From positions 44,206,001 to 44,270,000 of the forward strand of contig OZ231126.1 of NCBI GenBank assembly GCA_965153355.1: a DNA stretch of 64,000 bases, in the 5' to 3' direction. This stretch comes from Flaccisagitta enflata. Taxonomy: Eukaryota > Chaetognatha > Sagittoidea > Aphragmophora. Both the position numbers and the translations under genes were made by a program. Of the stretch, positions 1 through 11,437 are shown piece after piece. Under the pieces are notes generated by a model. It was not told where the DNA came from and did not search any database. It saw nothing but the letters and a program-made list of their open reading frames with translations. Position 1 is the stretch's first letter. Each line of letters opens with the position of its first letter.

Positions 1-219
1 CTTTTTTATATCAAGGTGTCAGAAAAATGGTTGACTAGATATAGTTTTTACTGTGAGCGATCAGGCGTTCATATTTTGGAGGCGCGGGGCGCGCCGCGCC
101 TCGGAACATGAGGAAGCTTGTCGGAAGGAAAGGAAGGAGAAGGGAAAGGGGAAAAAGAAAAGGAAGGAAAGGAAAGGAAGAAAGAGGGGAAAGAGAGGAA
201 AGAAGAAAAAGAAAAAAAG

Positions 220-220
220 A

Positions 221-293
<73 letters not shown>

Positions 294-312
294 GAGAGAC
301 AGAGACAGAGAT
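220..312. repeat. (GA)n microsatellite
   Basis: About 90 bp of near-perfect AG dinucleotide repeat, preceded by a 100-bp purine-rich (GGAAA/GAAAAG) stretch. Arg/Glu-rich and Ser/Leu-rich reading frames across it are repeat translations, not genes. Confidence 0.95.
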
Positions 313-1085
313 ATCAAATCGTCAGGTAGAGGATTTTGTGACTGTCATCAAAGCAGCATGAGTCTGTTTTATCTATCTTGGTGCCTGTAAAGCAAAAAAG
401 TTTTTCTTCTCATTTTCTGTGTCATTTTTTCTCGTTTTGATTGTTAGTAAACACTCTCATAAAAGCAACATCGCATGTGTTGGCACTTTCAGTCAAAAGT
501 TAGGTAGACAGATAGACAAACAGACTATTTTTTTTGAAAGGACCCTTGAACTAGCTGTTAGCCTGCTTACTTCAAGTTTCTTCCGAAATGTAATAAACGC
601 TAAATACTCCTATGAAACAACTTTGAAACAGACAGACGAACCAACTGACTGACAGATTGGCTGACTGCCAGAACAATAGACTGACCTAGAAGTGCTTGTC
701 GATGCCTTAAATCCGCTGGGAGGGGGGGGGGAACACAATTATATACAGGCCTGAGTTTTTTAAGTGTCTTTAAAACGTCAAAAATGCCTTTGAATTACTT
801 TGCACTTGACAGATGGACAGATGGAATGACTGACTGGAAAGTTAATTCAAGAGTTGCATAGCACAGGACAAAAAATGGCATGTCGGAAACTTGGTCAGAG
901 AAAATTGTGCGCCTCGGAAGATTTGCAAAATATGAACGCCTGTGAGCGATTATTTCGGACTGTATATTTACGATTACGTGGTTAAGTCATTTAGGAGTTA
1001 AGAGCATACTAACGATTAAAAGTGAGCTAAGATATGCATATATCATTTGGAACTTAAACTTATCGTCCGACTTATTTCTTCCTAG
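313..1085. other. no gene recognised upstream of the hnRNP exon
   Basis: Unique-looking AT-rich sequence with short GACAGACA-type runs. It is probably an intron of the hnRNP gene, because the first recognised exon begins in the middle of RRM1. I looked for the missing RNP2 motif of RRM1 and did not see it, so the 5' exons probably lie outside the window. Confidence 0.5.
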
Positions 1086-4000
1086 GACAAGCTGACCTCT
1101 AAATCACGTGGTTTCGGCTTCGTCACCTACCGACGCGGCGATGGTCTCGAAAAAGCCATGGCCGACCGTCCGCATGAAATTGACGGGAAGCGGGTGGATC
1201 CGAAACGCGCCATCCCCAAGGAAATGGGAAAAGAATCCGGCAAGATGGACGCGTACATGAGCGTGAGGAAGATCTTCGTCGGCGGAATACGCGACAAGCC
1301 CATCACTGAGGAAGACTTGAAGCAGTATTTCTCGCGATTCGGCGAAATCAAGGATTGCATCATAATGACCGACAAGACGACCCAAAAAAGTCGCGGGTTT
1401 GCCTTTGTCGTTTTCGATGACTACGACTCCGTCGACAAGATTGTAATCCAGCGGTTAGTGAACTGATAGTGCTGTGCTGTGTTGAATGCAGGGATGACGT
1501 ACGCTCTTTTTAGTTGCGGACACACAACTCTTATTATAAGAGGCTTTGTCCGTAAAAGAACAAAAAAAAGAAAAAAAAAGAAAGAAAAAGAAGGGAGAAA
1601 AAAAATAAAAGAAAGAAACAACAAAAGAAAACAAGGCCGGATACACGGCTACCGAAGTCGCGTGCGGGTGGGCAGGGGCCATATTTGAGGTCACCAGACC
1701 ATTTAGGCAGGAGCAGTGAGGTCAAAGAAATGAAATTATAAAAAAAGTAAAGTGTGACCAACCCTCCGACCGAAGGACAAAGCGGGTTGTAGAGTCGCGT
1801 GCACGCGACTAAAAAGAAAGAAAAATAGAAAGAAAAAAAAAGAAAGAAAAAAAGAAAGGAAAAAAGAAAGGAAAAAAAGAAAGAAAGAATAAAAGAAAAA
1901 AAGAATAAAAGAAAGGAATATAGAAAGAAAGAAAAGAAAAAAGAAAGCATCAGGGATTTATTGGGTCGGAAATTTCAAAACTCTTTTTTTTAGGTTAATA
2001 TCATTAAAAAGTGTATTCTGAGCATAATCAATCCTGGTAAAAAAATTTCAAGCAGCCAAATCGAAAGCCAGTGAAACAAATGAATCTAGAGCCCTGAAAA
2101 ACTTAGTTTCTAGTTTTTAGTCGCGTGCACGCGACTCTACAACCCGCTTTGTCGGTCCGTCCGTCCGTCCGTCCACTCTTTTTGGCCACATCGAGTTATT
2201 TCTCGATGTGGTCTATAACATAGCCTTGAAAATTCTTAGGTCATTTTAGATCATTTTAAGTCATTTATAGTTATTCTAAGTCATTTTGAGTCAGTCTAAG
2301 TCATTATAAGTCATTTTAAGTCATTTTAAGTTATTAAAAGTTATTTTTGGTTTTTTGTTTTTTAGTCATTTTAAGTCAATTTTGGTCATTTTAGGTCATT
2401 CTAAGTTATTGAAAGTCATTCTAAGTCATTCTAAGTCACTCTTTGCCTGTAAGTCTCGCACGCGACTTATAGGTGTTGGCCTTGTTTCACATACCTTAAC
2501 TCGTATGACCATTGGCCATTATATCTAGCAAATTTACCATGATTAAAGGGAAATTGGATCGATGAGCACAATCTGTTGGAAAAAACCGCTTCAGTCAAAG
2601 TACCCTTTTGACCACCTTAGTTCTTGAGAGAGATACTTTCGCAAGATCTTCTGTGACGTCGTAGTTGTTTTTTAAACATATCGCTGTTAACATGAAGCCC
2701 GGCTATAATACTTTTCTAATTATCATTCCACTTATTTTTGAAACAAAAAAGAATTCCTGAAGTTTTGGCGCTTTAATTTGACTAGACTCTAAGCCAATTT
2801 AGAAACGGACACTTGTAAGCAACATGGGAAGAAAGAAAGAAAGAAAGAAAGATGGAAAGATAGATAGATAGAAAGAAAGTGTAGGAAAAAAATCAGCCGT
2901 TCATTCAATCATAGATAGTTCTTACACATTATTTTGAATTCATCCGCTATGAAAAGGCGTACGAGTGCACATGAACATGTATAGGCCGAAGCTCCTTTAT
3001 TGACTTTAACCTCCCATGCCTTCTCACATTCGTTTACTCATTCGTTCATTCCTCGCACATTCGTGTAACTATTTTCCGACGTTATATATTTTTTCGATGC
3101 ATATATTTGCCACAACTTGGCCTTGCTTGATGTCTTAAAGGAGCCGTTTGTATATCTGTATAAGCGTATATGTATATGGCCCCCATTCCATAGAATCCAC
3201 CCATAGAATCCACCATCTTCCCAGCCTACCTTTGTTTGTGTCCAGGTTTCATCCAATCAACGGTGTTAACGTTGAAGTTAAGAAGGCCATTCCAAAAGAA
3301 GATACCGTCACCATTCCACGTCCTGTCGTTTATCACTCAAGCGTCGGCTCAAGGGGAGCACCTCACTACCCGTATCAAGGTACATGGAACGTCAGGGTCA
3401 TGAAGAGCTACCGTTTTAATTGGTAAACTGGTATTCAAGAAACACCTCTCTCGTATCTTCCCTCATAAGGATATGGTCACGGCGGCTGGGGGACAGGTGC
3501 TTACACTGGAGCCCCTATGTTGTCGGCGTCCGCGCCGAATGTTTACGGGTTCTCGGGATATGCCAGCGCCACGCCACCGTTCGGCGGCTACAATCCCAGG
3601 GATCTTCCCACCTATGGAGGTATGTTTCACAAAGGTTGAAAATGGTTCTACCATGCCATCGGTCCCTAACAAGCGCCCTATCGGGTTCAGTTTCCAACTT
3701 CTCGTAGAATATTCTTTTCTGTCTCATATTTCTTTACGCTTTTTTCCCCTCTACCACCTTTGCTACATTACTCTTACCTCGTCGCGCTTGAAGAAACTAT
3801 CGAGCAAGCTCTCATGGAATTGAAAGCTCTGGAGACTATGGGAAGCGAGATTAAGTAGGTTCACATGTCTAACACGGCGATTTTGGTTTTCACACACTTT
3901 TCTGTCAGGCGCTTCTTAGGGACCGTATTGGCCAAGTGTGTGTATGGGGGAGGGATGTTTTGAAGTACCTAGTACCTAGTCTGTACCTGTAACGGTTGGA

Positions 4001-4259
4001 ATGTGAGCTGTAAGTTTTACGTTCCTCTTCAGTCCTGCATTTAAATTCGTTCGTCGATCTTTTTTGACTACAAAGAGGAATTCTATACCTACATCTTACG
4101 AGAGTGGATTTATCCATGCCAGGCCTGAACCAGAGCAACCCTCGCGTCGGCAATTTGGGCACTCCGAATCCTTACCCAGCCACGGCGATGACCAACGCCG
4201 TGACGTACAACGCAGGCAGCGGTTTCGGCAGCAATATGTACACTACCGATCGTCGATGA
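1086..4259 (+). CDS. hnRNP A/B-like RNA-binding protein, 5'-partial
   Basis: Proposed exons are 1086-1453, 3246-3379, 3470-3619 and 4123-4259; all junctions keep frame. The first exon begins inside RRM1, just before its RNP1 motif SRGFGFVTY, and runs through a short linker (KRAIPKEMG) into RRM2, with RNP2 KIFVGGI and RNP1 SRGFAFVVF. Exon 2 finishes RRM2 (FHPINGVNVEVKKAI), matching the layout of hnRNP A1/A2B1 and related proteins. The remaining exons encode a Gly/Tyr/Asn-rich tail (YGHGGWGTGAY...; NAGSGFGSNMYTTDRR) typical of hnRNP low-complexity domains. Such proteins bind nuclear pre-mRNA and influence splicing and export. The N-terminal exon(s) carrying RNP2 of RRM1 were not found and should lie upstream of the window. 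The last acceptor (4121-4122) has a weak pyrimidine tract, so the 3' end is less certain than the RRMs. The exact paralogue (hnRNP A, squid, DAZAP1-like) is not decided. Confidence 0.85.
1632..1816 (+). repeat. interspersed repeat, family A (intron of hnRNP gene)
   Basis: Starts with ACAAGGCCGGATACACGGCT and continues with AGTCGCGTGCGGGTGGGCAG. It then has a CCGACCGAAGGACAAAGCGG stretch and ends in the palindrome AGTCGCGTGCACGCGACT followed by AAAA. The internal AGTCGCGTGC is complementary to the terminal GCACGCGACT. This is a good type copy for the family. Confidence 0.85.
2117..2490 (-). repeat. interspersed repeat, family B with AAGTCATTTT core
   Basis: On the minus strand it has the GGCCAACACCTATAAGTCGC head and the AGTCGCGTGCACGCGACT end of family A. 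The middle is about 200 bp of degenerate 10-11 bp units (AAGTCATTTT). A second copy, on the plus strand, is at 41138-41467. Confidence 0.8.
2491..3245. other. intronic sequence, no gene seen
   Basis: Intron of the hnRNP gene. Apart from a short GAAA/GATA simple repeat near 2825-2880, nothing was recognised. Confidence 0.6.
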
Positions 4260-4339
4260 GCGCGTATCGTTCACGCTCGCGGTCAGTCTCTCCAAGGCGC
4301 CGTTCCAGTAAAGAACCCAAAATTGAACCAAAAACTTAA
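3790..4339 (+). CDS. possible alternative 3' exons of the hnRNP gene with an RS-type tail
   Basis: A strong pyrimidine tract (about 3715-3785) is followed by an AG and a short coding-like segment ending at a GTAGGT donor-like site near 3855. It is in frame with the exon ending at 3619 and would add an acidic helix-like peptide (TIEQALMELKALETM). Read straight through it stops at TAG just after that site. If spliced instead to an acceptor near 4078, it enters the other frame of the terminal exon, which stays open to a stop at 4337-4339 and carries YRSRSRSVSPRRRSS, an RS-domain-like motif. This is inferred from splice-site matches only. Confidence 0.3.
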
Positions 4340-4760
4340 CAGATTCTCTAAATTAGGGACCATCAATCAATTCGAACTTGGAAACATAGATGTAGACAAC
4401 AGACGTTGAACCTTTCACTGCTTGTGCTTAGACTGTGCTTAGACTTGTGCTGAAGCCGTAGACTTAGAATGTATTTATTAACTTTCTGATGTTGATTTGG
4501 TCTTTATATTATGTGTAAGTAGCACTTCAGTCTTGTTGCTGTTGCTTTTATATATTTATTACAAAATTTTCTGGCCCTTGTGTTATTTTCATTGACACGG
4601 TATATTTGTAGCGCTTTGTATTAACAGCGAATGCGACGATCACCAATAATTTTGTTGATGCATGAATTGCATGATGCTCAAAGATGATGCCGATACTCGA
4701 TAGTTGGCTTGGGAGATGTTTTTGTTTCTGAAATGATGTTACCCAGTCGTACAGGCTTTC

Positions 4761-4850
4761 ACCAAGAAGAAGAAGAAGAAGAAGAAGAAGAAGAAGAAGA
4801 AGAAGAAGAAGAAGAAGAAGAAGAAGAAGAAGAAGAAGAAGAAGAAGAAA
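4761..4850. repeat. (GAA)n microsatellite
   Basis: About 90 bp of AGA/GAA trinucleotide repeat downstream of the hnRNP gene. The poly-Glu frame across it is an artefact. Confidence 0.95.
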
Positions 4851-4865
4851 GAAAAAGAAAAAGAA

Positions 4866-5425
4866 CAGGTCGCCCAAGGGCAATATATGGTCAGCGATAC
4901 CCTTAGCCCTGCTTTGAGTGATTGTGAGTTGGAGTGAGGGGAAGCAAGGCAGCGGCCCTAAAGGGGACGAAGTCCTGTAGAACACAGGGGGACTTTCGTT
5001 CGTCCTGCCTTACCTGGATGAGATGCTACATAGAGGGTTGACTGAAGGCCTTCAAGAGCTTAAATTGAGGTCTAAGAAGGCTTATGTAATGCCTGAGAAC
5101 GACAATTGGAAGCTTGAGAGGACTAATTTGAGGCCTAATTTGAGGCATGAGAGGACAGGTTTGAGGCATGGGAATTTCGATTTGAGGCCTGCGAGGCCTA
5201 GTTTGAGGTCTGAAAGGCCAGGTTTGAGGCCTGCTAGGTCGGATTTGAAGCCAGAGAGGCTGGATTTGAGGCCTGAGAAGCTGGATTTGAGGCCTGAGAG
5301 GCTGGATTGGAGGCCTGAGAGGCTGAATTTGAGGCCGGAGAGGCTAGATTTAAGGCCTGAGGGGCTTGATAAAGGGGGGCAGCGGCGTAGGAGTGCTGGA
5401 ATTTTTGGGACTTCCACCACCTAAC
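4866..5425. repeat. family E repeat plus 20-bp minisatellite
   Basis: 4866-5010 carries the family E end: GGTCAGCGATACCC, then GGCAGCGGCCCTAAAGGGG and ACGAAGTCCTGTAGAACAC. From about 5100 to 5360 a degenerate 20-bp unit (GATTTGAGGCCTGAGAGGCT type) repeats about 13 times. Similar units recur near 6500-6790, 14590-14650, 46850-46980 and 52360-52500, so the minisatellite is part of the mobile unit. Confidence 0.75.
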
Positions 5426-5429
5426 TAGT

Positions 5430-5990
5430 GTCCGACAAATTTGGTGTCCCAACAGAAAATAAAGTGAAAAAATGTTATTCCTATTATACTCTTGTTTGCT
5501 ACTATATTTAGGATAGGGGGAAGGGGCCTAATCAGTAATCACACTCAGTATGGGAGAAAATAGTTTTATCTTTATTTCAGTCATTCACATTCAATGTTTA
5601 GATCTTCACTTCTTCTTTTGCCCACTTTGCTCCCCTACATCCCTCTTTATTTGCCTAAAACTAACATAAACTTTAAAACCTTTTATTTAGATTTCTTCAT
5701 AAATTGTCCATCAGAGTGCTACCATGCAAGCACATGTAGTGTGTGTTGGTCAGTTTTCCTCTTTCTCCCTCTTGCTATTTTAACTAAGAAAAGTGTATTA
5801 ACCTTTACACTTTGAAGATAAATGGGAGGAGGTGATCTGTCATTTACAATCACTAATCTCACTCAGGTTTTAAATGTCCTTCAATCAGTTTGTCTGTCTT
5901 TCTGTCTCTTTTACTATCTTTTTTTCTTTTTGTTTTCATCTTTTGTTTAATCTATTTTTTCTGCTTTTCAACTTTTCCTGTTTGTCTTTC
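5430..5990. other. no gene recognised
   Basis: AT-rich unique sequence running into pyrimidine-rich DNA. No domain-like reading frame or RNA gene was seen. Confidence 0.6.
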
Positions 5991-6002
5991 CCTCTGTCTG
6001 TT

Positions 6003-6007
<5 letters not shown>

Positions 6008-6066
<59 letters not shown>
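6008..6066. repeat. (CT)n microsatellite
   Basis: About 58 bp of TC dinucleotides followed by T-runs to about 6145. Confidence 0.95.
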
Positions 6067-6070
<4 letters not shown>

Positions 6071-6149
6071 TTTTGCTTTTCTTCTTTCTTTCTTTTTTTT
6101 TTTTTTTTTTTTTTTTTTTTCTCTTTCTCTCTTTCTTCTTTCCTTCATT

Positions 6150-6890
6150 GGTGTCCCGACAACTTTGGTGTCCCGACAGCAGGGACTTCCATGGAAGTCC
6201 CGGAAGTCCCTTCTCCTACGCCGCTGAAGGGGGGGACGCACAAACGGACGAACGAACGAACGAACGAACAAAAGTCCCCCTGTGTTCTACAGGACTTCGT
6301 CCCCTTCGGGGCCGCGGCCCAAAAAGGAGGAAGAGGAGAGATAGAAGAGGAAGAGAACAGAGGTAAAGAGGAAGAGGAAACAGGTCGTCATATAGTCGAA
6401 GGCTCCGATGCCCCATTTTTTTGAAGATAATCTTTAATCAATTCGGTTAATGGGGCAGCGGCCCCAGAGGAGCCAATGACCTACAATGCCAAACAGGGTT
6501 GATTTGAGGCCTGGAAGGATCTATTTGAGGCTAAGAGTAGCAAATTTCAGAGCGAAGATATTTACCTTGAGGTTTGACTTCCAGCTTGATTGGAGTGATA
6601 TGAAGCCTGGAAAGGCTAATTTGAGGCTCAATTAGTGATTTGAGGGCCAATTTGACCTTGGAAGGCTGATTTCAGGCTTATAAGGCTGATTTCAGGCCTG
6701 AGGTGGCTGATTTAGGGCCTGAGAAGGCTAATTCGAGGCCTGGAAAGGTTGATTTGAAGTCCGAGGAGGCTGATTTGGGAAGGCTATTTTGAGGCTTGAT
6801 CATGAGCCTCGGAGGGGGAGGGATGTATGACGGAAAAAAATTGCCGTGTGGAATCATAGGACATCGGCCCCTCCGGGGCCGCTGCACAAA
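6150..6890. repeat. family E repeats (two adjacent copies)
   Basis: Contains TGTTCTACAGGACTTCGTCC followed by CCTTCGGGGCCGCGGCCC at 6280-6330, a CGAACGAACGAACGAACGAA run at 6249-6270, GGCAGCGGCCCCAGAGGAGC near 6452, and degenerate GATTTGAGGCCTGGAAGG units to 6790. It ends at CCCCTCCGGGGCCGCTGCAC. The CCCCTTCGGGG core can form a hairpin with a TTCG loop. Confidence 0.7.
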
Positions 6891-6908
6891 AAAAGAGAAA
6901 AAGAAAAG

Positions 6909-7008
6909 GAAGAAGAAGAAGAAGAAGAAGAAGAAGAAGAAGAAGAAGAAGAAGAAGAAGAAGAAGAAGAAGAAGAAGAAGAAGAAGAAGAAGAAGAAGA
7001 AGAAGAAA
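6909..7008. repeat. (GAA)n microsatellite
   Basis: About 100 bp of AGA/GAA repeat directly abutting the family E end. Confidence 0.95.
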
Positions 7009-7545
7009 ATACTCGCGAAATGAGAAGAAGGGGGTGGAATGAAGGGCAAAGAAGAAGGGGGAGAGAGTGGAGTGAAGGCAGATGAGATGAGCCAAAAAAG
7101 TAAAGGAGAATAACAAGCCTGACCGGGCAAATTTGCGTCCTGACTGTGTCTCTGCGTGTATTGATTTCGGCGCTAGACACGTCATATATGGGGGGACAGA
7201 TAGATGGACGGATAGACAGATAAATGACCTCAGAGCATCCCAAAGAGTGTTCGGTTTGATACGTAACATCGCCGCGGTTGAAAAGTGCCGAAAATTACGA
7301 TTTTTTAGGAAGGATAACGGACACACCGACGGACAGACAGACGGAGGGACAGATGGACGGACAGACCCTCTTATAGAGTTGCGTTCCTGACGGACGCATT
7401 TGAAAAGTTATTGAACAGAATATAAAAATGAAGAAGAAGATGAAGAAGAAGAGGATGAAAAAAGATGAAGATGATGAAGAAAAAGAAGAAGAGGAAGAAG
7501 AAGATGAAGATGAAGGATAAATAAAAAGAAGAGATGATGAAACAA

Positions 7546-8200
7546 GGCCGGATACACGGCCATCAGTTGCGGACGGGTGGGCAGGGGCGGAAATGCGTTT
7601 TACCACTTTTCGACTCGATTATCACGGACCGACGGACAAAGCCTCTTATAGAGTTGCGTTTGCGTGCTTCGCATAGCAAAAGTTAGGAGTATCCCTTCAC
7701 CCTACTTAGGTAATGTGGAGGAGCAAAAATCATAAAGATGACCATTTTCCTTTTTTCAAAATTCCTTCATCTTCCGTTTTTGTTTTGGCCCTAAAGTTTC
7801 CACAGATTTCCCAGAATTCAGCAAAATCCTGTGCAGTTTTGTTACAAATAGGACAATTATTTGTTATAGAAAAATCATGATGCTTGTAAAAATAAACTAA
7901 AATATTAGAACATAAGCTATGAAAAAGCTTATGAAAAAGCAGAATTGCATTTCTTTGAAAAATAAAAATTTGTTAAAGCTAAATCAAACAATATCAGCAG
8001 ATTGTTTTATCCCACTGCATTATGCAAATTAGGCCCTCAAAAGCAATTTTCTAAAAAACGGAAGATGAACAATTTTTGATAAAAGAAAAATGGTAAGGGT
8101 CCTAAAATTGGCCACTCCACATTAGGTAAAGAGGGCGAAAAGAAATAAACAACTTTTGCCATGTGAAGCACCCAAGAGTTGCGTGTCCGCAACTAAAAAG
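7546..8200 (+). repeat. family A' repeat interrupted by a TIR element
   Basis: A copy of family A' (GGCCGGATACACGGCCATCA head, GTTGCGTGTCCGCAACT end) starts at 7546. It is split at about 7651 and resumes at about 8177. The inserted element has inverted ends (TGCGTGCTTCGCATAGCAAA and its approximate complement). The sequence AGAGTTGCGT is repeated on both sides, which looks like a 9-10 bp target duplication. Confidence 0.75.
7652..8176. mobile_element. non-autonomous TIR element (family T1)
   Basis: About 520 bp with terminal inverted repeats of the form TGGGTGCTTCACATAGCAAA. Other copies are at 38389-38652 and 44533-45032. The host sequence AGAGTTGCGT is present at both borders. No transposase frame is present. 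A 9-10 bp duplication would fit Mutator-like elements; that assignment is inferred. Confidence 0.7.
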
Positions 8201-8715
8201 AGAAAGGAAAATGTCTCATTTTCCTTCAATTTTTTTCAATCTTCATGAAACAAATCGGTCAAAATAATCAGAACAGACCTGGAGACAACGGCTTTACTAT
8301 TCTTTTAGTAAAATAGTACATCTGAGACATTATTTAAATAATAAAACCGGTCTAGCATCTATAAAATAAAGGCAGAATCAGGTCCATCACATAGTCCAAA
8401 AAATGAAGGTTCCTTACCACCCTCACAATCTGAAAAGTCATCGTATTACACTTATGCAACCCAGGTTATGCATAGATTTTTGTTTTTTTGGTATTCTAAT
8501 ACACCATTTTACCATTTACAACTGGAGTTTTAACTGAATACAAAACTTTCATTTTTACTCCTTCATTTTTTACTCCTTCTATTTTAGCCCCCTCGCCGGC
8601 ACCTTGTCTTATAGCGCCTTTTAGGCATGGAATTGTTCATGCAGCTTTAAAAATCCTAATGAACCCTGGAAATGTGTGGCAATAGTCTGAATATATACAT
8701 TTCTACCTGTAACAT

Positions 8716-9312
8716 CAAACACTTACTATCTAGGAAATATGTTTAGCAACACCTTTAAACAGAGATATTCCAACTTCTCATTTAAATAAGTGTAGAAAAT
8801 TCATGAGCATTTTAATCTACATCAAAAGATTTACAATCCAAATGCAATCTCGTCGCTGTGTATCAAACCGTTTGGAAATGCCATTAGTTTGAAGTTGATC
8901 AAGTACTTTGAAAAATAATAAAAAAATAAGACTCTTACCCTTCCATCTTTGAAATTCTCTTTAATTCTACCAAAAATTGATAAAGATGTGCAGATTTCAC
9001 CGCTGGTTAGTTCTTGAGCTCTAGTTTTATAATCTCATGGATTTTGGGGCAGATTTGAAATAAGAGGTAGCCCAATTTTGCAGTCAAAATGACCAAAAAT
9101 CTAGTGTTTTTATCGCAACCACCTCTTGGTTATGATAAACAAACCAAACTTGCGGTCCCTATATTGGATTAAAGATTATTTTTCTCTGTTGTTCTAGTTA
9201 ATATACAAAAACAACCAAAAACAATCAAAAAGATAAATTTTGTAAACATGAGAGGGCAAAACATACTATCAACCATAAATGTTGCTAAACTCTTTTCCTA
9301 GATAGTATGCCC
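8716..9312. mobile_element. non-autonomous TIR element (family T2)
   Basis: Left end TACTATCTAGGAAATATG and right end TTTTCCTAGATAGTA are inverted repeats, continuing into TTTAGCAACA/TGTTGCTAAA. The interior is AT-rich with no coding frame. A second, longer copy is at 61384-62495. The sequence from 8201 to 8715 is AT-rich with nothing recognised. Confidence 0.75.
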
Positions 9313-9890
9313 TGAACACCAGTTTTTCATGATAATTTTGAGCTACAAAAAAGCTTCATGATAATTTCGAGCTACAAAAAAGCATAAAAATAACAAAATA
9401 TTGCTTTTTTTAGCATTTTTGAGCAAAAAATTGTTCATGCAGCTGTATTTATCCTGAAAAAATCCTGATTATGTGGAGTAATAGTTTAAGTAAAGATTCT
9501 TTTACCCTGAACAGCAAGTTGTTTGGGATGTTTGGGAGTTTAGAGATCAAAAATGCTGAAAGAACAATATTTTGTCATTTCAAAGCTATTTTTAAGCTCT
9601 AACTTGTATGTTATCTTGAAAAACATGTTGTGAAGGGTTAAAATGTGTAAATTCAAACTATTGCCACATATTTCCAGTATTTCATTCCTCTTTGAGAGGT
9701 ACCCAGAGAGGCGTGATAATCCAATTCACTTTCATTATGGGAATATTGCTTCAGTCATGCAGTTGACAAGCCATTCCAGCCCATCCTCACTTTTTAACCA
9801 GCATGAGAACTAACTGGGGCAATAATTTCATATCAAAGCATTGGCTTTTATCACGTTTATAGTTCTTAGATTAGAGAACGAAATTTAAGG
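9313..9890. other. no gene recognised
   Basis: AT-rich sequence between mobile elements; no coding frame or RNA gene seen. Confidence 0.6.
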
Positions 9891-9896
9891 TCCTTC

Positions 9897-10090
9897 AGTG
9901 ATGCGGTTGACAAGCCGTTGCTGGAGGACGTTCACATGGACGCCTTAAGCACCTTTTTCAAGCACCTTCTCAGTCAGTCCCAATTCCGCATTCATCCATA
10001 TGCCCATATCTCATCATGTTACGAGATAAAGCAACTTTGGTTATTTGGGCATATTTCGATATATCGAAATATGACTTTCGTCTTTCCCTT
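9897..10090. repeat. segment duplicated in inverted orientation around the family F elements
   Basis: The stretch GGACGTTCACATGGACGCC near 9927-9945 recurs inverted at about 13125-13148. The stretch with CATATTTCGATATATCGAAA near 10046 recurs, diverged and inverted, near 11700-11760. The family F copies sit inside and beside this duplicated host or element sequence. Confidence 0.6.
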
Positions 10091-10107
10091 TTTGCTATGC
10101 CAGTAAA

Positions 10108-11437
10108 AATCTGAACAGTATCTGGGTCCGCGACGGAGGGGGGTTTAAGATCACCAATTCCATAAGATCGCTTTGACCAAAAGATCGCTAACCCTGTAAG
10201 TTTGCTAAAACTATAAGTCTTTACATTTAGAGCCGCCATACAAAGTTTCAAGCAAATCCATTGAAAAATGACAAAGTTATGCAGGTCTTTTTAATTTAGG
10301 CTAGTTTGGTGGTTGGGTGGTAGGCTGGTTTGGATTTATAGTGTGGGTATGTTGAGTTCTTCCATTTAGAGACTCCATACCAAGTTTCAACCAATTTGGT
10401 TGAAAAATGTACAATTTATGTAAGTTTTTCACTTTTAGGCCGGTAAGCTGGTTGGGTGTTTGGTCAGTTAGCATGCTGAAACATAAATAAAGCACATACA
10501 TGTGTTGAGTCCTTCCATTTAGAGACTCCATGACAAATTTCAACCAAATTGGTTGAAAAACGCCAAAGATATGCACATTTTTCACTTTTTGGCTGGTAGG
10601 CTGGTTGGGTGGTAGGCTGGTTTGACAGGATAAATAGTGCGCATATGTTGAGTTCTTCCATTTAGAGACCCCATACCAAGTTTCAACCAAATTAGTTGAA
10701 AAATGACAAAGTTATGCAAGTTTTTCACTTTTAGGCCGGTTGGCTGGTTGGGTGGTAAGTAGGTTTGGCCGGTTAGCATGCTCAAATGCATATAAATCAC
10801 ATACACATGTTGAGTCCTTCCATTTAAAGACTCCATACTTAATTTCAACCAAATCGGTTGAAAAATGCCAATGTTATGCACATTTTTCACTTTTTGGCTG
10901 GTAGGCTGGTTGGGTGGTAGGCTGGTTTGACAGGATAAATAGTGCGCATATGTTGAGTTCTTCTATTTAGAGACTCCATACCAAGTTTCAACCAAATCAG
11001 TTGAAAAATGACAAAGTTATGCAAGTTTTTCACTTTTAGGCCGGTTGGCTGGTTGGGTGGTAGGTCGGTTTGGCCGGTTAGCATGCTCAAATGCATATAA
11101 ATCATATACATATGTTGAGTCCTTCCATTTAAAGACTCCATACCAAATTTCAGCCGAATTGGTTGAAAAATGCCAAAGTTATGCACATTTTTCTCTTTTA
11201 GGCTGGTAGGCTGGTTGGGCCGGTTGGGTTGGTCGGATCACAAAAATCGGATAGGATGTAAAGCGCCTTAACTTAGTACAACTTCCCACCAAATCGGTCA
11301 AAGCATAAAAAAGTTATCCATTTTTTAAAATCCGTGACGACGACAATGACGACAACGACAACAACGACAACGACGACGACACCCACCCGCCTTGAATTAT
11401 AGTCCGCGTCGGAATGATATTCCGTCGCGGACAAAAA
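10108..11437. mobile_element. composite repeat element, family F, copy 1
   Basis: Begins with GGTCCGCGACGGAGGGGGGT and ends with a hairpin: GTCCGCGTCGGAAT, a 3-nt loop, then ATTCCGTCGCGGAC. The body is a tandem array of about 150-bp units, each containing GTTGAGT(T/C)CTTCCATTTAGA and a GGCTGGTTGGGTGGTAGG segment. Before the end hairpin lies a GACGACAACGACGAC tract and CACCCACCCGCC. The 5' GTCCGCGACGG is complementary to the 3' CCGTCGCGGAC. Confidence 0.8.

Noticed and set aside
1632-1816. Family A repeats as tRNA-derived SINEs or Helitrons
   Set aside because: I saw no convincing A-box/B-box pair or tRNA fold in the head. The hairpin plus CTAA end resembles Helitron 3' ends in some families, but D and F do not fit and no TC start is evident. 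Left unclassified.
9918-10251. Short frames in the family F region (e.g. 10301-11186 minus strand, Trp/Asn-rich)
   Set aside because: These repeat with the 150-bp tandem units, lack coding-like substitution patterns and match no domain.
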